Source of the DNA: Kappaphycus alvarezii
Taxonomy: Eukaryota > Rhodophyta > Florideophyceae > Gigartinales > Solieriaceae
Reading direction: 5' to 3'
NCBI GenBank assembly: GCA_002205965.3
Contig: NADL03000098.1
Coordinates: 124,001-188,000 of the forward strand
Length of the DNA stretch: 64,000 nt
Shown here: in pieces, positions 33,928-44,117 of the stretch
Numbering within the stretch: the stretch's first letter is position 1
Layout of the letters: the number at the start of each line of letters is the position of its first letter
The notes under the pieces: model-generated
What the model was told of the DNA's origin: nothing
What the model saw: the letters and a program-made list of their open reading frames with translations, nothing else
Database searches by the model: none
Made by a program: the position numbers and the translations under genes

Positions 33928-35290
33928 GTGTCACTAGACTTGGTGTCCCAAGAGGCTGGTCAATCGCATCGCGTGCGGGAATCTCCCAGACATCGTCCTT
34001 GCACTCAACGCAGATGCTACACTCTTGCCCTCCAGCGCAGGCATAACAATATCCGCCCAATAGCCATCCACCCGGGTCTCCGCCGGATCGTCACAATTCC
34101 AACTGACGATTCTTGGGAATGCCTCGCACCCTTCCAAACAGGTAGTGGTATCAAGGCCGATATGGACGCTACAGTCCGCGACACACGAACCCTACTGCAA
34201 CGCCTCGACTGTGTACTCCGTGATGTGACCACCCTCGTCCACAGCTAAAACGCGTTCAACGCGCAGACCGGCAAGAAATGCTGCCTCTCCTCCACCCCCC
34301 ACGCCCCTGCGCCTGCCCGTTTCATCAAAATGGTGGATGTGCTCACGCAGCCACCTGTAATGGTCTCGAACAGCGCCGACATGACTATTCCCAGCGCACA
34401 GGGCACCAACGGCGACACCGTCAGCATGTTCCCGTTTTTGATCACGGTACACTGGCTAATCTGGAACGTCGTTGAGGAAAATGGTATAAACCTCAACCAA
34501 TGGTATGCAGACGATATGATGCTAGTGGGAACCCTTAAGGGTCCCTACCTTTTCCGCGACTGCCCGTCCGTTGGCCTTCATGTGAAAATCCGGAACACTG
34601 AGGTGTTCTGGTCCTACACACCTCCTCCCGATGGAGTCCCTTTCCTCCAAGACTATTCACTGTCCCAGTGCTTGGACGACGGCTTCAAACGACTCGGTGT
34701 CCTATTGGCAAGGGGTTCGCAGATGCCTTCCTGAGGACCAAGATCGAGGCCTGCAGCGGCACCCTCGCTCTCCTCCACAATGTCCGCTACCCCGGCGCCC
34801 GCGTCCACAGCCACAATCAAAGGATATATGTATCCGCCTGCCTATTGAGGCATGCTTTCAAGCTTGCCGACCCCTGCCACACCACTCCGCCGCAGATGCA
34901 CGTGACGCTCTACAGAAGTCTTGGTACCAGGTGCTGCACGGCATTGCCCTCACCGACGCCGCCTGGAATCAAGCAGCCTCCCCTTCCAGCTGGATGGCCA
35001 CGGTTTCTACCCCATCCGCCCGGCGCTCCACGGCACCGCCTGTACTAGCATCATTGACGCTGCCCCAGGCCGCAACGGTCAGCGTCGTATACGGTCCTTC
35101 GCTGCTTCAGAAATCGTCCTGATCTGCTTCTGTGGGACCAGTCTGTCCTGTCCATACAGTCCCGGTTGTCACTAGCAACATTCCTGAACTGCGTCCTTGG
35201 CCACCCTCCCCAGCTTGGCCCTGGCCCATTTGACCGGGAACGTCTTGCTGCCTCACCTTTCGAAACCCAAAACCTCCTTAACTGGGGGGA
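33928..35290 (+). pseudogene. Non-LTR-type reverse transcriptase, central part (copy R2)
   Basis: From 33928 the frame reads RHNNIRPIAIHPGLRRIVT (finger motif, G-x-IRPIAVGE-like), then LAPFQTGSGIKADMDATVR. A stop at 34246-34248 falls inside palm motif A, just before NAFNAQ, and the catalytic Asp context is changed. The same frame continues to NQWYADDMMLVG near 34496-34530, the YADD catalytic motif C. After slips, later frames give ACLLRHAFKLADPCHTTPP, KSWYQVLHGIALTDAAWNQ and LPFQLDGHGFYPIRP, matching copy R1. The last recognisable block, FLNCVLGHPPQLG, ends near 35290, where homology stops abruptly and resumes at about 36590 (copy R3). I assign it to the non-LTR class from its motifs; it might belong to a less-known RT group. 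Confidence 0.65.
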
Positions 35291-36589
35291 AAACTTTGGG
35301 TGTTTTGATTGAGAAATAAGGTCGGCTGTAATCCCGGATAATATTGGTATGTGAAGGTACGGTCTTGTAATGTCACAACCTGCGCGAAGTCCAACACTTA
35401 CTGATCCTCGTCCTCAATCGAATCTGGCTCTAATGGGTCGGCGACGTCGCTATTAACGTCGTCGCCTTCCACAGGATTAGAGTAAGACCAATCCATCCAG
35501 CTAACCGGCACCCACAGGCGCTCATTTCCATACGGACCCTGCAAAGGCAACCGGTGGTCGTCTCCATGCTCGTAATAGCCTCGCCCGCGCGCGCTAGTGT
35601 ACGCCTGCCCATAGGCGACTTCGGGGTTGAATGTGATGGGGGCGGCTTCCGACGAAGATAAGGGCTTCCCATCATCGACAGATGATGAGCGTGAGGGGTT
35701 CGGTAGACACGAGGTGTTGACCGGTGGTTCGTTTGTTGTAGAGGCTGATGGAACAGGGCTCAGTTCCAAAAGGCCCGAGTTGTTCGCCGTTTCCGAGCTC
35801 GTAATAGTCTCACCCGCGCGCCAGTGTACGCCTGCCCATAGGCGACTTCGGGGTTGAATGTGATAGGGGCGGCTCCTGAGAAGATAGGGGCGGCTTCCTG
35901 AGAAGATAGGGGCTGCTCGTTACCTATTTGTGACGGCGTGAGGGGTTCCACGGAACGTTGACGATGGTCCTTGTTTGATTTGGGGACTGAAGGGCCAAGC
36001 TCTGGGTCCGAGCGAATTCTGTCATAGATGGTGGCCAAAGTGAAGAGCTGCAAAGTGCCGTCTTGCGCGTTGTGCTAGTTGTGCGATGCCCGCGAAAACG
36101 GGGGCAAGAAAAAATCCACCGTCACAACCGTGGCGAGCCATTGGTGTAATCGCTTGAAAAACTTCCGCTGTAAGCACGATACTTACAGAAAGCGACGGCG
36201 ACGAAGACAAGTGCTCCAGAAGAACGGCCTTGGGTATCATACGACCAGCAGGACCGTTTGGCTGAAGAACCCTGCCATGCTGGCAGGAGAATCGCCAGAG
36301 TTGAGTGCGGCAGGGTGCACTGAGCGTTGCGGTACTCGGTCGAGGGTGAGAGCCTTCCTGGCGCGGAGAGAAACCGCCACTTGAGAAGGCCATATCCCTA
36401 GCCGATGCAACTAGAGCCCTGTAGACGTAAGTGTGCGATCCGCAAGACGCGCGAGGACACGAGTGCCCGGCGTCCGCGCCTAATGCGGCGCAGGCGCCGA
36501 GCGTGGCAGAATGAAGGTTGGAGAAGGGCAGTCTAGGAGGGAAATGGAGAGGGTTTAAGGAAGATGGACTGAGGAAAGGTGGTAGAGCT
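35291..36589 (-). mobile_element. Insertion splitting the RT copy R2/R3
   Basis: RT-family homology breaks at about 35290 and resumes at about 36590 at the next homologous block (compare copy R1, where the two blocks are adjacent). The ~1.3 kb between them is therefore an insertion. It carries minus-strand coding-like sequence (next entry) and a 238-codon minus frame at 36738-36022 with no recognised domain, whose start overlaps the RT remnant. The ends were not matched to inverted or direct repeats. Confidence 0.5.
35398..36053 (-). pseudogene. ORF with GPYG-RLWVP motif and internal duplication, unknown
   Basis: The 123-codon frame 35769-35398 contains AAPITFNPEVAYGQAY, then LPLQGPYGNERLWVPVSW, and ends in an acidic tail (ADPLEPDSIEDEDQ). 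Upstream in another frame (36053-35760) AAPITFNPEVAYGQAY occurs a second time, reflecting a DNA direct repeat of about 72 bp (35569-35641 and 35798-35868). A related LPLTGPYGAGRLWVPA lies on the plus strand at about 44118-44170, upstream of RT copy R5. The family is therefore repeated in the window and probably belongs to a transposon. I do not recognise it. Confidence 0.45.
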
Positions 36590-37553
36590 ATTGTGTACAG
36601 TGCCTTAACAGCCCTTAACAGGGTGAAGGCAGAGGCTAGGGCTAGGGCGCATTGGCAAGACGATGCTTTGGCGGCCGACCCCAACCCGACGCACCATAGC
36701 TCCCCCGGCCTCCGGAGTCGCAATCGCGGCCTCGCCATTCGGCATACCCCCGCAGTTGCTTTCCTCTCTGCCTACCCATTCACGGCCATCACGGCCTCAA
36801 CCCCACCGGGCCTTCGTGTCCCACTAACACCTGGGACTCTCGGTATACCCGGACTCGTTACCGCTCCACTCCAAACACTGCACCCACCAGATGGACGACC
36901 CCGGCGACCACGCCGCTGACCTTTGTCCTTTCAGTCTCGGGGGCATCCACTGCCACAGCTCCTTACGTAATGCCCTGGCAAACAACGGCATCTGCGCTGC
37001 TGGACTGACTGCCAGTTTCAAGGTCCCACTCCTCGCCCCGGTTATGGAACTCAGGCAGGTGGACATACTGCTCCACCCTCCTACCCTCCCTACCGCTGAC
37101 CCGCGGCGCCCCAGCGATATCGATATCACGTTGGTCTCGCCTTACACAGCCACCGCCTCTGCGAAGGCCACCCAGGCTGCTAATAGCGCCGCCGTCCTCG
37201 CCGACAAACATAAGCTGAGGGACTTGGAACGCAAGCTCACACATTGCCTGACGCCCCCCTCCGAGGGCCCAGTCCGCGGCCCTGGCTTCGACTTCCGCCG
37301 TATCGCCTTCGACTCCCTGGCTGCACCTGCGCGTGCCACTACCCAACTATTGGACGAATTCATCTCTCATAAAGTTCATCGGTACAACAGTTCCGACGAT
37401 GTGAACCGTCGGCGCATCTACCAGCGCCTCAGTAGTATCACTTGGCCGTCCATCGCTACGTCCATTCTGTCCCGCAACCCGCTGCACATGGTCGACGTGG
37501 CACATCCGGTTTGCTCCCAGCCGAACAGTCGGTCCAGTCGGTGTACCGCATAG
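36590..37553 (+). pseudogene. Non-LTR-type RT, C-terminal nuclease-like domain (copy R3)
   Basis: Continues the RT copy R2 after the insertion. EARARAHWQDDALAADPNP (about 36630-36690) matches R1. A 220-codon frame at 36891-37553 then gives CHSSLRNALANNGICAAGL, VDILLHPPTLPTADPRRPSD followed by IDITLVSPYT, a KH dipeptide about 25 residues on, and RIAFDSLAAPARATTQLLDE. The pattern H-x-x-LR ... DI ... D-V/I-T-V-x-SP ... KH ... F/S-x-G is seen at the C-terminus of several RT families and looks like a PD-(D/E)xK-type nuclease fold. This last domain is open, but upstream breaks make the gene non-functional. Confidence 0.55.
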
Positions 37554-38248
37554 ACGCAGTTTGAGCTACAGATATCGGCGGTATATTACGCTTCAGATTC
37601 ACACTAGGGAAACAACTGGCATCACTTGCAAATAGCTCAATAACTCCCCTGTTCTCAATACTCTAGGCAGTCTCGAAGCAAACACCCCCCACCATTTTAT
37701 CACTTCAAATGTCCAATGCACCATGCCTGCTGGCAGGCTTCGAGCCAGCCCTTTAGGCGCACGAGTGACACTACCCATTATCCTGAACACGCCTAGCATT
37801 CACCGGGAGTTAGCCGAACCGCACCTTTCAAATATTAGAGAACCAAATCGATTTTTTGAATGGTAGAACACCAGAAGCTTTGCCCATAACGGATATGCCC
37901 TTTCCAGACCTGATTCGAAAACCAGTCGCAATTCAAGGAGCCTTCCCTTCGCTTCCTCCCTTCCCGCAATATTCTTTGAACTTTTAAGTGCTCGATATAT
38001 TGACCTAAAAAAATCAATGTTTCATAGGGTTACTTTTTCGAATTTTGATCTAGCTCGCAACCGCTTTGCTAATCTACTACAAGTCTTCTGAATCTACGTC
38101 AAACTACAGTAACTGAATTTTTTGGTCCGGTTTTGAAGCAACGACAGGATGAATTACCAGCATCCAACTCTCTGCCTCTCTGTGACGGCCATCTAAGAGT
38201 TGCTTTGTACTTTTTGAGTTGAAACCTTCGGTTTTCGCACAGTATTAT
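37554..38248. other. Intergenic, nothing recognised
   Basis: Between the RT remnant and the transporter. Short frames on both strands (for example 37799-37599 minus) carry no recognisable domain. The possible final exon of the transporter could lie here, because its last block ends with a GTGAGC that might be a splice donor. Confidence 0.4.
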
Positions 38249-39777
38249 TCATGCCATCGAGTCATAACTTGTCCTTGGTTGTGTAGCACAGCTCACCTTG
38301 AACAGTTCTAGAGACTGATCCACGGCAACGAGTGACACGAGACCTCCGAAACTCAATACTGAAGAAATGATGTAATGCATGTTGTACGAGGATGGCGGTG
38401 ATTCCATCGTAATACCCATCAACTTTTCTACCATTGACATCAACCCGCAGAGAAACCTTCTCCGGAACCCATCGCCAATCCCGCACCCATCCCGAACACA
38501 AGGCAGCTGTTCGCAGAACCAAACAAGTCCCTCGCAAGAAGCGCTAAGCATCCAGCATGAATGGCGGACAAGATAATTTGAAGTGACAGGATAAACACGA
38601 ATCCAGCAAAATTCATGTGTGAGGATAGCGGAACCAGAGAAAGAAAAAAAGTAGTCTGGAGGGCCATCAATCCGATGCACAGGTTTTTCGCTCCCGAATA
38701 CCAATATCCATCTCCAAATCCAAGAGAATCTGTCCACATGCTTCCAAGCAATCCCACCACTGTAGCTGTCAAACTGGTCATCTGATAAATTCGCACTAAC
38801 AGAGACATTTCCTTTCCGAACAACTGACCCAGCTTAAAAAAGTACGGAACGAATGCGTAGCCAGCCCCAGCAGTGAAGACTATTGCAATATACAACCAAA
38901 ACGACCGAATGGTGCATAGTTGGTGCCAGGCAAGCTTGATTGGTTGGTGATCCTCGCATAGCAGCACGGCCTGCTTGAGGATCTACGAGAAGTGGAGCTT
39001 GGTGATCATCGGGAGCGGAGTACGGGGAAGCAGACGGTCGAGGCCATCGGAGCAGTACAGATGGTAAAACTGCCACGGTAAGCACCCCAGCAGTGATGTA
39101 AATGGCAGATACTGCATCGAACATCTCAATGAGATTGTTAAACAGAGAAGCAAGCAAAACTGTGCCAGGCCAAACGACATCTGGCCACAGCCGACTGCAA
39201 GCCCAGGCCTATCCGGAATCCAAGCGACGAGCAGTTCAGTTGTTAGCAAATAGTCTGGATTTTCCCATAGGCAAAAACGAATGTTAGAATACAGCAACCA
39301 ACATGGCAATTTGCAATGAGAGGTCAGAAATCGGTATACTTACTAATGCCAAGAGGAATCGATTGCGTGCCAACGGCTATTCTCAGCATTGTTGGGTTGA
39401 CGTGATCTGCAGCAACACCTACTAGAGCAAACAGTGCATATGAAAGGGTGGAGATTGAGGTGAGGATGCGGACACGAGCACTCTTTGATAATCCAAATGA
39501 AAAGGGGAATCAGAGTAGGCAGCTGTATCACTCTCGAGGAAGAGCCCGTGAAGATCATGATCGGAGCAGAAACGAAGTTCATGAGTCCCATGGCAGAGGG
39601 CCACACTCCGTCTAAAACTCCGTTTGGCACAGCTTGCTGTTCGATGGCAACTGTGAAGACACCAAGAGAAAAGGATGACCCAGTTATAAACATCACAAGG
39701 CAGGCGAGGATGGCTTGGAAGACAGCTTCGCGATCTCTGCTTGAAGGCACAGACCTTTTTGTCAAGCCAGAGATCAT
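38249..39777 (-). pseudogene. Major facilitator superfamily transporter, intron-containing, frameshifted
   Basis: From ATG at 39777 the first block has AILACLVMFITGSSFSLGVF and GVWPSAMGLMNFVSAPIMIF, two membrane helices typical of MFS solute or oxalate/formate-type porters. A frame change near 39525 leads to FGLSKSARVRILTSISTLSY. The first exon ends at a GTAAGT donor (39343). After an 89-bp intron come ELLVAWIPDRPGLAVGCGQM, SAIYITAGVLTVAVLPSVLL, WLYIAIVFTAGAGYAFVPYF and MNFAGFVFILSLQIILSAIH. The C-terminal block ends HYIISSVLSFGGLVSLVAVD. About four single-base slips (near 39525, 39160, 38975 and 38460) separate blocks that otherwise join without gaps, so I call it a pseudogene. Sequencing error is an alternative. 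Substrate unknown. Confidence 0.7.
39255..39343 (-). other. Spliceosomal intron in the MFS gene
   Basis: Donor GTAAGTATAC at 39343, branch-like TTCTAACATT about 35 nt before the acceptor, and AATCCAG ending at 39255. Length is 89 bp. The protein sequence on both sides is membrane-transporter-like and the intron interior has no continuation of it. Confidence 0.55.
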
Positions 39778-41000
39778 GGTGAGTGTTAAATGATGCTATT
39801 GAAGCGTGCGGAGTCCTTTCCAGGGGATGATCTTTGGTAGACAAATTTGGATGCCGTGAAAGTATTTTCAGAGTGGCGCAGGAAGAGAATGAACCTTTGA
39901 TGTTCCCTTTTGCTCAGGCAGAACTTCAGAGTACGTAGTAGTGATACAACGTGCCAAAGGATGGCCAGAGGGAACGGATGAATACTTATCATGGCAGGAG
40001 AAGGTGTGCAGTACTGCGAATGATTCAATCAGTGTAGAGTGGGTCGACGGCGACGAGACCTAGTAACCAGAATGTACACGTATGTGGCTCTCTAGTTTTA
40101 AGAACGCAGTTAATTATTGCTCCTCGCACCGCAAAGATAAAGAAATTACGGAGAGGAGATATGAATGGCGTATAAGGCCTCTGTTTTCATTTCATGAAGA
40201 GAAGGACTGCTCCTGATGAAAACTTTGATTAGTGTATTTAGTTGTGGCATCGATGGCTTGCAAATTCACGGGAGAGAATCTTCAAATGGAAATCCATAAC
40301 CTCACATCGGGACCCTGTCTATGTTTCCTGTGGCAGATTACAGAATAAAGGCACTTGATTTGAATCCCCTTGAGGTTTTGTCCGCAATGGAATTTGCTTT
40401 GTTAGAATGGAACCTGAGATTAGCGATGAACGATATTTGGTCACCATTCGGGTTTGGCTCGAGAAGACTGCGGAAATTTATCAGAATAGTTGAGGGCTGT
40501 ATACAGCACTGTGTGGTCAATAACCGAATGATTGCATTAAAAGTTACCGCCGTCGTCCAAGCGGCACTCCTGCGCCATGCAGTGCACGTGCCATTCGTTA
40601 GATCTCGAAAATTGAAGCCACTACTGTGCTGAACTGTTGTATCAAAAGAAAACCCGGTAAGCCGAGTTGTGAATACACAGCATGGCAATTAGAAGTTGTT
40701 TTATGCTCAGTATTTTCGGGTAAGTACGTTTCGAGAGTTTGGAAGAGAATTGAGGATGCAATGTGAGTGGTGGCGGTTCTCCGGCATATGCAACTGCCAA
40801 CAACGGGAGCGAACGGTTGAAGAGATTTCAGATTAATTGGCAGCGAAAGTAGGTACTACATATGTAAGTGACAAACATGCGAAATGGGAACTATTCAGGG
40901 TTGGGAGCTCAGCTTGTAAGGTATCGAGATTCTTATAATCATTTCTTCTTTTTTTTGCAAAATGTAGCTCAAGTACAGTATCAATTGTAAAAACGAGAGG
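39778..41000. other. Upstream region of the transporter; no recognised gene
   Basis: Two overlapping frames occur at 40321-40632 (plus, 103 codons, intact ATG) and 40688-40338 (minus, 116 codons). Only one could be real and I recognise neither. The plus frame has a mildly amphipathic, Arg/Leu-rich character (EWNLRLAMNDIWSPFGFGSR). Otherwise nothing is seen. Confidence 0.3.
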
Positions 41001-41004
41001 TTGT

Positions 41005-41182
41005 TTGATACTGTACTGTACAGTACTGCAGTCCCCTGCTTGCTGTTGGGCCCACTGTAACTACAGCACAAACGGCAATGAAAAAAGCCATAAATGAACG
41101 CAATATGCTGTTTCTCGAGTCCACAGTACAGTACAGTAGAGGAGTATCGTATGATATACTGTACTGTACTGTACAGTACAGC
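41005..41182. repeat. TACTG/CAGTA palindrome cluster 2
   Basis: At 41009-41029 there is TACTGTACTGTACAGTACTG. At 41124-41138 (CAGTACAGTACAGTA) and 41157-41171 (TACTGTACTGTACTG) the same pentamer forms a perfect 15-bp inverted repeat around an 18-nt loop. The right arm runs on into CTGTACAGTACAG, itself palindromic. Several alternative hairpins are possible. Confidence 0.85.
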
Positions 41183-41185
41183 AGA

Positions 41186-42867
41186 TTAGGTAGGGTTGTT
41201 ATGAACACAGTTTTGAATCTACTACTTTTTTTGAGCCACGTTGGCATACATAACATTACAAAACCCTAGACGACATCCAATGGAAAACAGTTTGGCAAAT
41301 TACAGCATTTAAATTAAGAACAAATATGTACTATTGGCAGTAATATTCTCGTTGTTCTGCTTCCGATTCCAAATCCTTCCCCAAAACCAAGTCAAGGCAA
41401 GTCAAAAACCTACGTTAAATTCAGAATCTCTCATCCACCCATCCAAATTTTCACGGTGCAGTTCCCAGCTGTATTGTCATAAATTATGGCTAGAGTCATG
41501 CCATCAACCGGGAGTAAGTGAAATGTTCGTAAGATACCATTTTCTGATGCCTCAAGCCCAGCTGCGGTATCATACACGTTTTCAATTCTTTACGCATTGC
41601 GGAAGAAAGGATCTACTGTTACGACTGCAAAAAAGAAAATCAGCCTTACAGAGGAAACCCAGTGCAATACAGTATGCACTCTATTTTTGACTCCTGGTCA
41701 GGCTCAACACGTACAGCGAAGACTACTGTATTAGGGTAAGTCTTTTGTATCTTCAAATAAATCTACTCACAGTGGCTCAATCATCGTGCCATTTCCTTTT
41801 GGTTTTCGACATCTCCTAAAAGAACCTATTATGATACAGTATGTTGAAAGTTTCTAGTACTTCGAAGCTGCCGATTTCCTTTGGGCGAATAAAAGAGGAT
41901 TTCCTTGATCGATCGCACTCCAGGACTTGAGATTTATCATCGCCTAAACCGTCGTCAACGTGTTTCAGTAAACTTCTCCTCCTCTGGCAGCCTCTGTACC
42001 TCTGCATCGTTCCCCGACTCCAGACCCACCCATTCTCAGTATTTCGACCCATCTTCAGATAAGCCTGAGTCCCACTGCCTGGAGTTTGGCCTTCCATATT
42101 CTACATATAGAGCTAAAACTATGGAGACGACATCCTATGCCGGAATGGATCTCATCAAAGTCGTCGGCCAAGAATTCGCCTCGATGAGAAAATGTCACCT
42201 CGAGATTTTTCGGCAGCTAACCCGCTCACTCGGCAAAATTCAATACACCCTATACTAACCAAGGTGCTCCGCAAAATAGAGCGATCAGCGGTCCGAGTGT
42301 CCAATTCATATTCTAGACACTACACAATTCTCTCTCTCAAACTTTCTTGGAGGGCTACTTCAGCGAGTCTAACATCTCTCTCTTTAATCTTTTTGCGGCC
42401 TCAAGCCGCCACCGCATCAGCTAAAGCTTTCTCCTTGCACCGTGGCACCATCTAATTTCTTGTTGTTGACCCTGCCAACAAACACAACGACAGTGACACC
42501 ATTTAAAATGTTTGAGATGTGCTTTCTCTTTTATCACAGAATCAGCCAAACGATTACCATGGTTGCTGGAGTTTCAGTCACTTCCAAAAAAGATGTTGTT
42601 CATACAATTCTGTGGTAGATGTTGATTATGAAAAAGTGCTTGAACAAAAACGTAGGTTGGAATGGTAGCTTTTTGATGCAATCAGATTGCACCAGATTTA
42701 TTCATGCCAGTCAACGGAAGAAATCACGATTAATTCCTACTCGCACTACCGCTAAACTCTGTATGCTTACATAACGGTCGAATAAAAGCCTGTCTACTCT
42801 CTCGCCGGAAGGCAGGCCACAGAGCCCAATACTCAGCATTTTAAACGCAGATGTTTTCTATTTTCTG
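41186..42867. other. Intergenic, no recognised gene
   Basis: Open frames at 41334-41690 (plus, 118 codons), 41905-42258 (plus, 117 codons) and 42097-41816 (minus) overlap or show no domain features. A pyrimidine-rich stretch with CTCTCTCT runs lies around 42323-42395. Isolated TACAGTA motifs occur near 41666 and 41837. Confidence 0.35.
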
Positions 42868-42936
42868 TGAAATGGGGGGTTAATTTACTGTGGTAGATAT
42901 GTGGGTTGGTACCAGTAAATTTGTACCGGAACGTAG
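42868..42936 (+). repeat. Repeat Y, copy 2
   Basis: Plus-strand copy of the block at 30006-30075 (minus), starting TGAAATGGGGGGTTAATTTA and ending TTGTACCGGAACGTAG. It carries the same internal inverted repeat, AATTTACTG and CAGTAAATT. It lies next to RT copy R4, as copy 1 lies next to R1, but with opposite orientation relative to the RT. The direct repeats seen around copy 1 are absent. Confidence 0.7.
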
Positions 42937-43005
42937 ATACCGTATATTGGCCAAGCCAATTGTGAAACTGTACAATGCATCGAAAACTGTAGATGGCACT
43001 CCAAT

Positions 43006-43374
43006 CTACCAGAAGGTGGAAGGGAGGCCAGCCAGCAAACAAGCGGCATTGGAGGTTACTGTCAATGCGGAGTGCCGCTGTAAAAGAATGCATCCAACCT
43101 TCGAAAACCGTTCCATTGCGTGAGTGGCAACAGTTCTCGCGAGTTCCTTGACGACGGAGAACGCCGCCGGATGCCATCCTCCAAGCGTTGAGATGGGAAC
43201 AGGAACCAGCCTGTTTCTCCCGGGCAGTTCAGCAAGGAACCCTTGGTATTTCCGCTGCTTCTCTGCGTGGGCCGCGTTGAGGCTTGTGAGTGGGTTGAAA
43301 GCCCTGGCTCTTGCGTGGGACGGAGTTTCCATTTTCTTGACGTTTCCCATTTTCCCTTCTATTCCTCGAATCAC
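43006..43374 (-). pseudogene. Non-LTR-type RT, extreme C-terminus (copy R4)
   Basis: A 122-codon minus frame holds FNPLTSLNAAHAEKQRKYQG, RLVPVPISTLGGWHPAAFSV and then VTSNAACLLAGLPSTFW. The pattern AA-x-x-AE-K-x-x-KY ... FVP-x-S-T-x-GGWH ... NNARCLL-x-LP is common at the C-terminus of RT families of this kind. It is the same region that copy R3 covers in a more divergent form. No RT core precedes it on the minus strand; the next RT remnant (R5) is divergent, on the plus strand. Confidence 0.6.
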
Positions 43375-44117
43375 AGCGATGAAGAGATTTTGAAAACTAC
43401 CTCAATACTGCCTTGGAGCAATACCTTTGAGGGCAAGTTTTATTTGCCTAACTGAGTAGAGATGTAAAACGGTTACTTCCCGAGACCGAAATGGACAGGT
43501 CTGTGTATTACATAGTCAGACAGACAACCTTACAAAACTGTCGTAAGGCCAGCGAGAAGACATGCTGCGTTGGTCAAAGCCTCCGCCACGGCTAATCCTC
43601 GCAGTAAACCAACTCCATTTACCATTTAAGGTCAACCTCGTTATCCACACTTTCCCCTTTCATCACTCAACCCAACAAATGCAGAGCTTCGACATTTCGC
43701 CGCTTTCGGCACCCGCCCGTGCGACATGTCGTCGGATGCGGGCGCGACCACTTCCACCGGTCTAGCGGGTTTCCCGTGCAGATCGATACGCCGCGACGGC
43801 TGCGATCTCGCTGTCCGATGTCCTCGATACCCTTGTCCATAGTACCGCCACCTGTCGCCCCCGGAGCGCGTTTGCCGAACCGGGAATGGCGCGCAAGAAG
43901 CAGGGCGTTGCTTTTCAATAGTATTCGTCAACGTTGTCCGTCCCAAAGAAAGAGGTCCATAGTCCTGTGGTATCGAACACTCCGTGCCCGTCACCTAGTG
44001 ACGGGAAGCTCCAATCTTTCATTTTGGAAGCCGCCCAATTTCAAACAAAACACTGAGGCGTCTAAGGGTAGTCGTCATGGCGCGAGAGTGGGGTTATTAC
44101 AGCCGCAGAGAAGGACA
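43375..44117. other. Region between divergent RT fragments
   Basis: A 137-codon plus-strand frame (43719-44132) and a 117-codon minus-strand frame (43994-43641) overlap in this GC-rich stretch. Neither shows a recognisable domain. It may hold the decayed 5' part of the element carrying R5. Confidence 0.3.

Noticed and set aside
36022-36738. 238-codon minus-strand open frame, the longest Arg/Ala/Ser-rich frame in the GC-rich part
   Set aside because: Its first third overlaps the plus-strand RT remnant R3, composition follows GC-rich background, and no domain is visible. Treated as chance or shadow.
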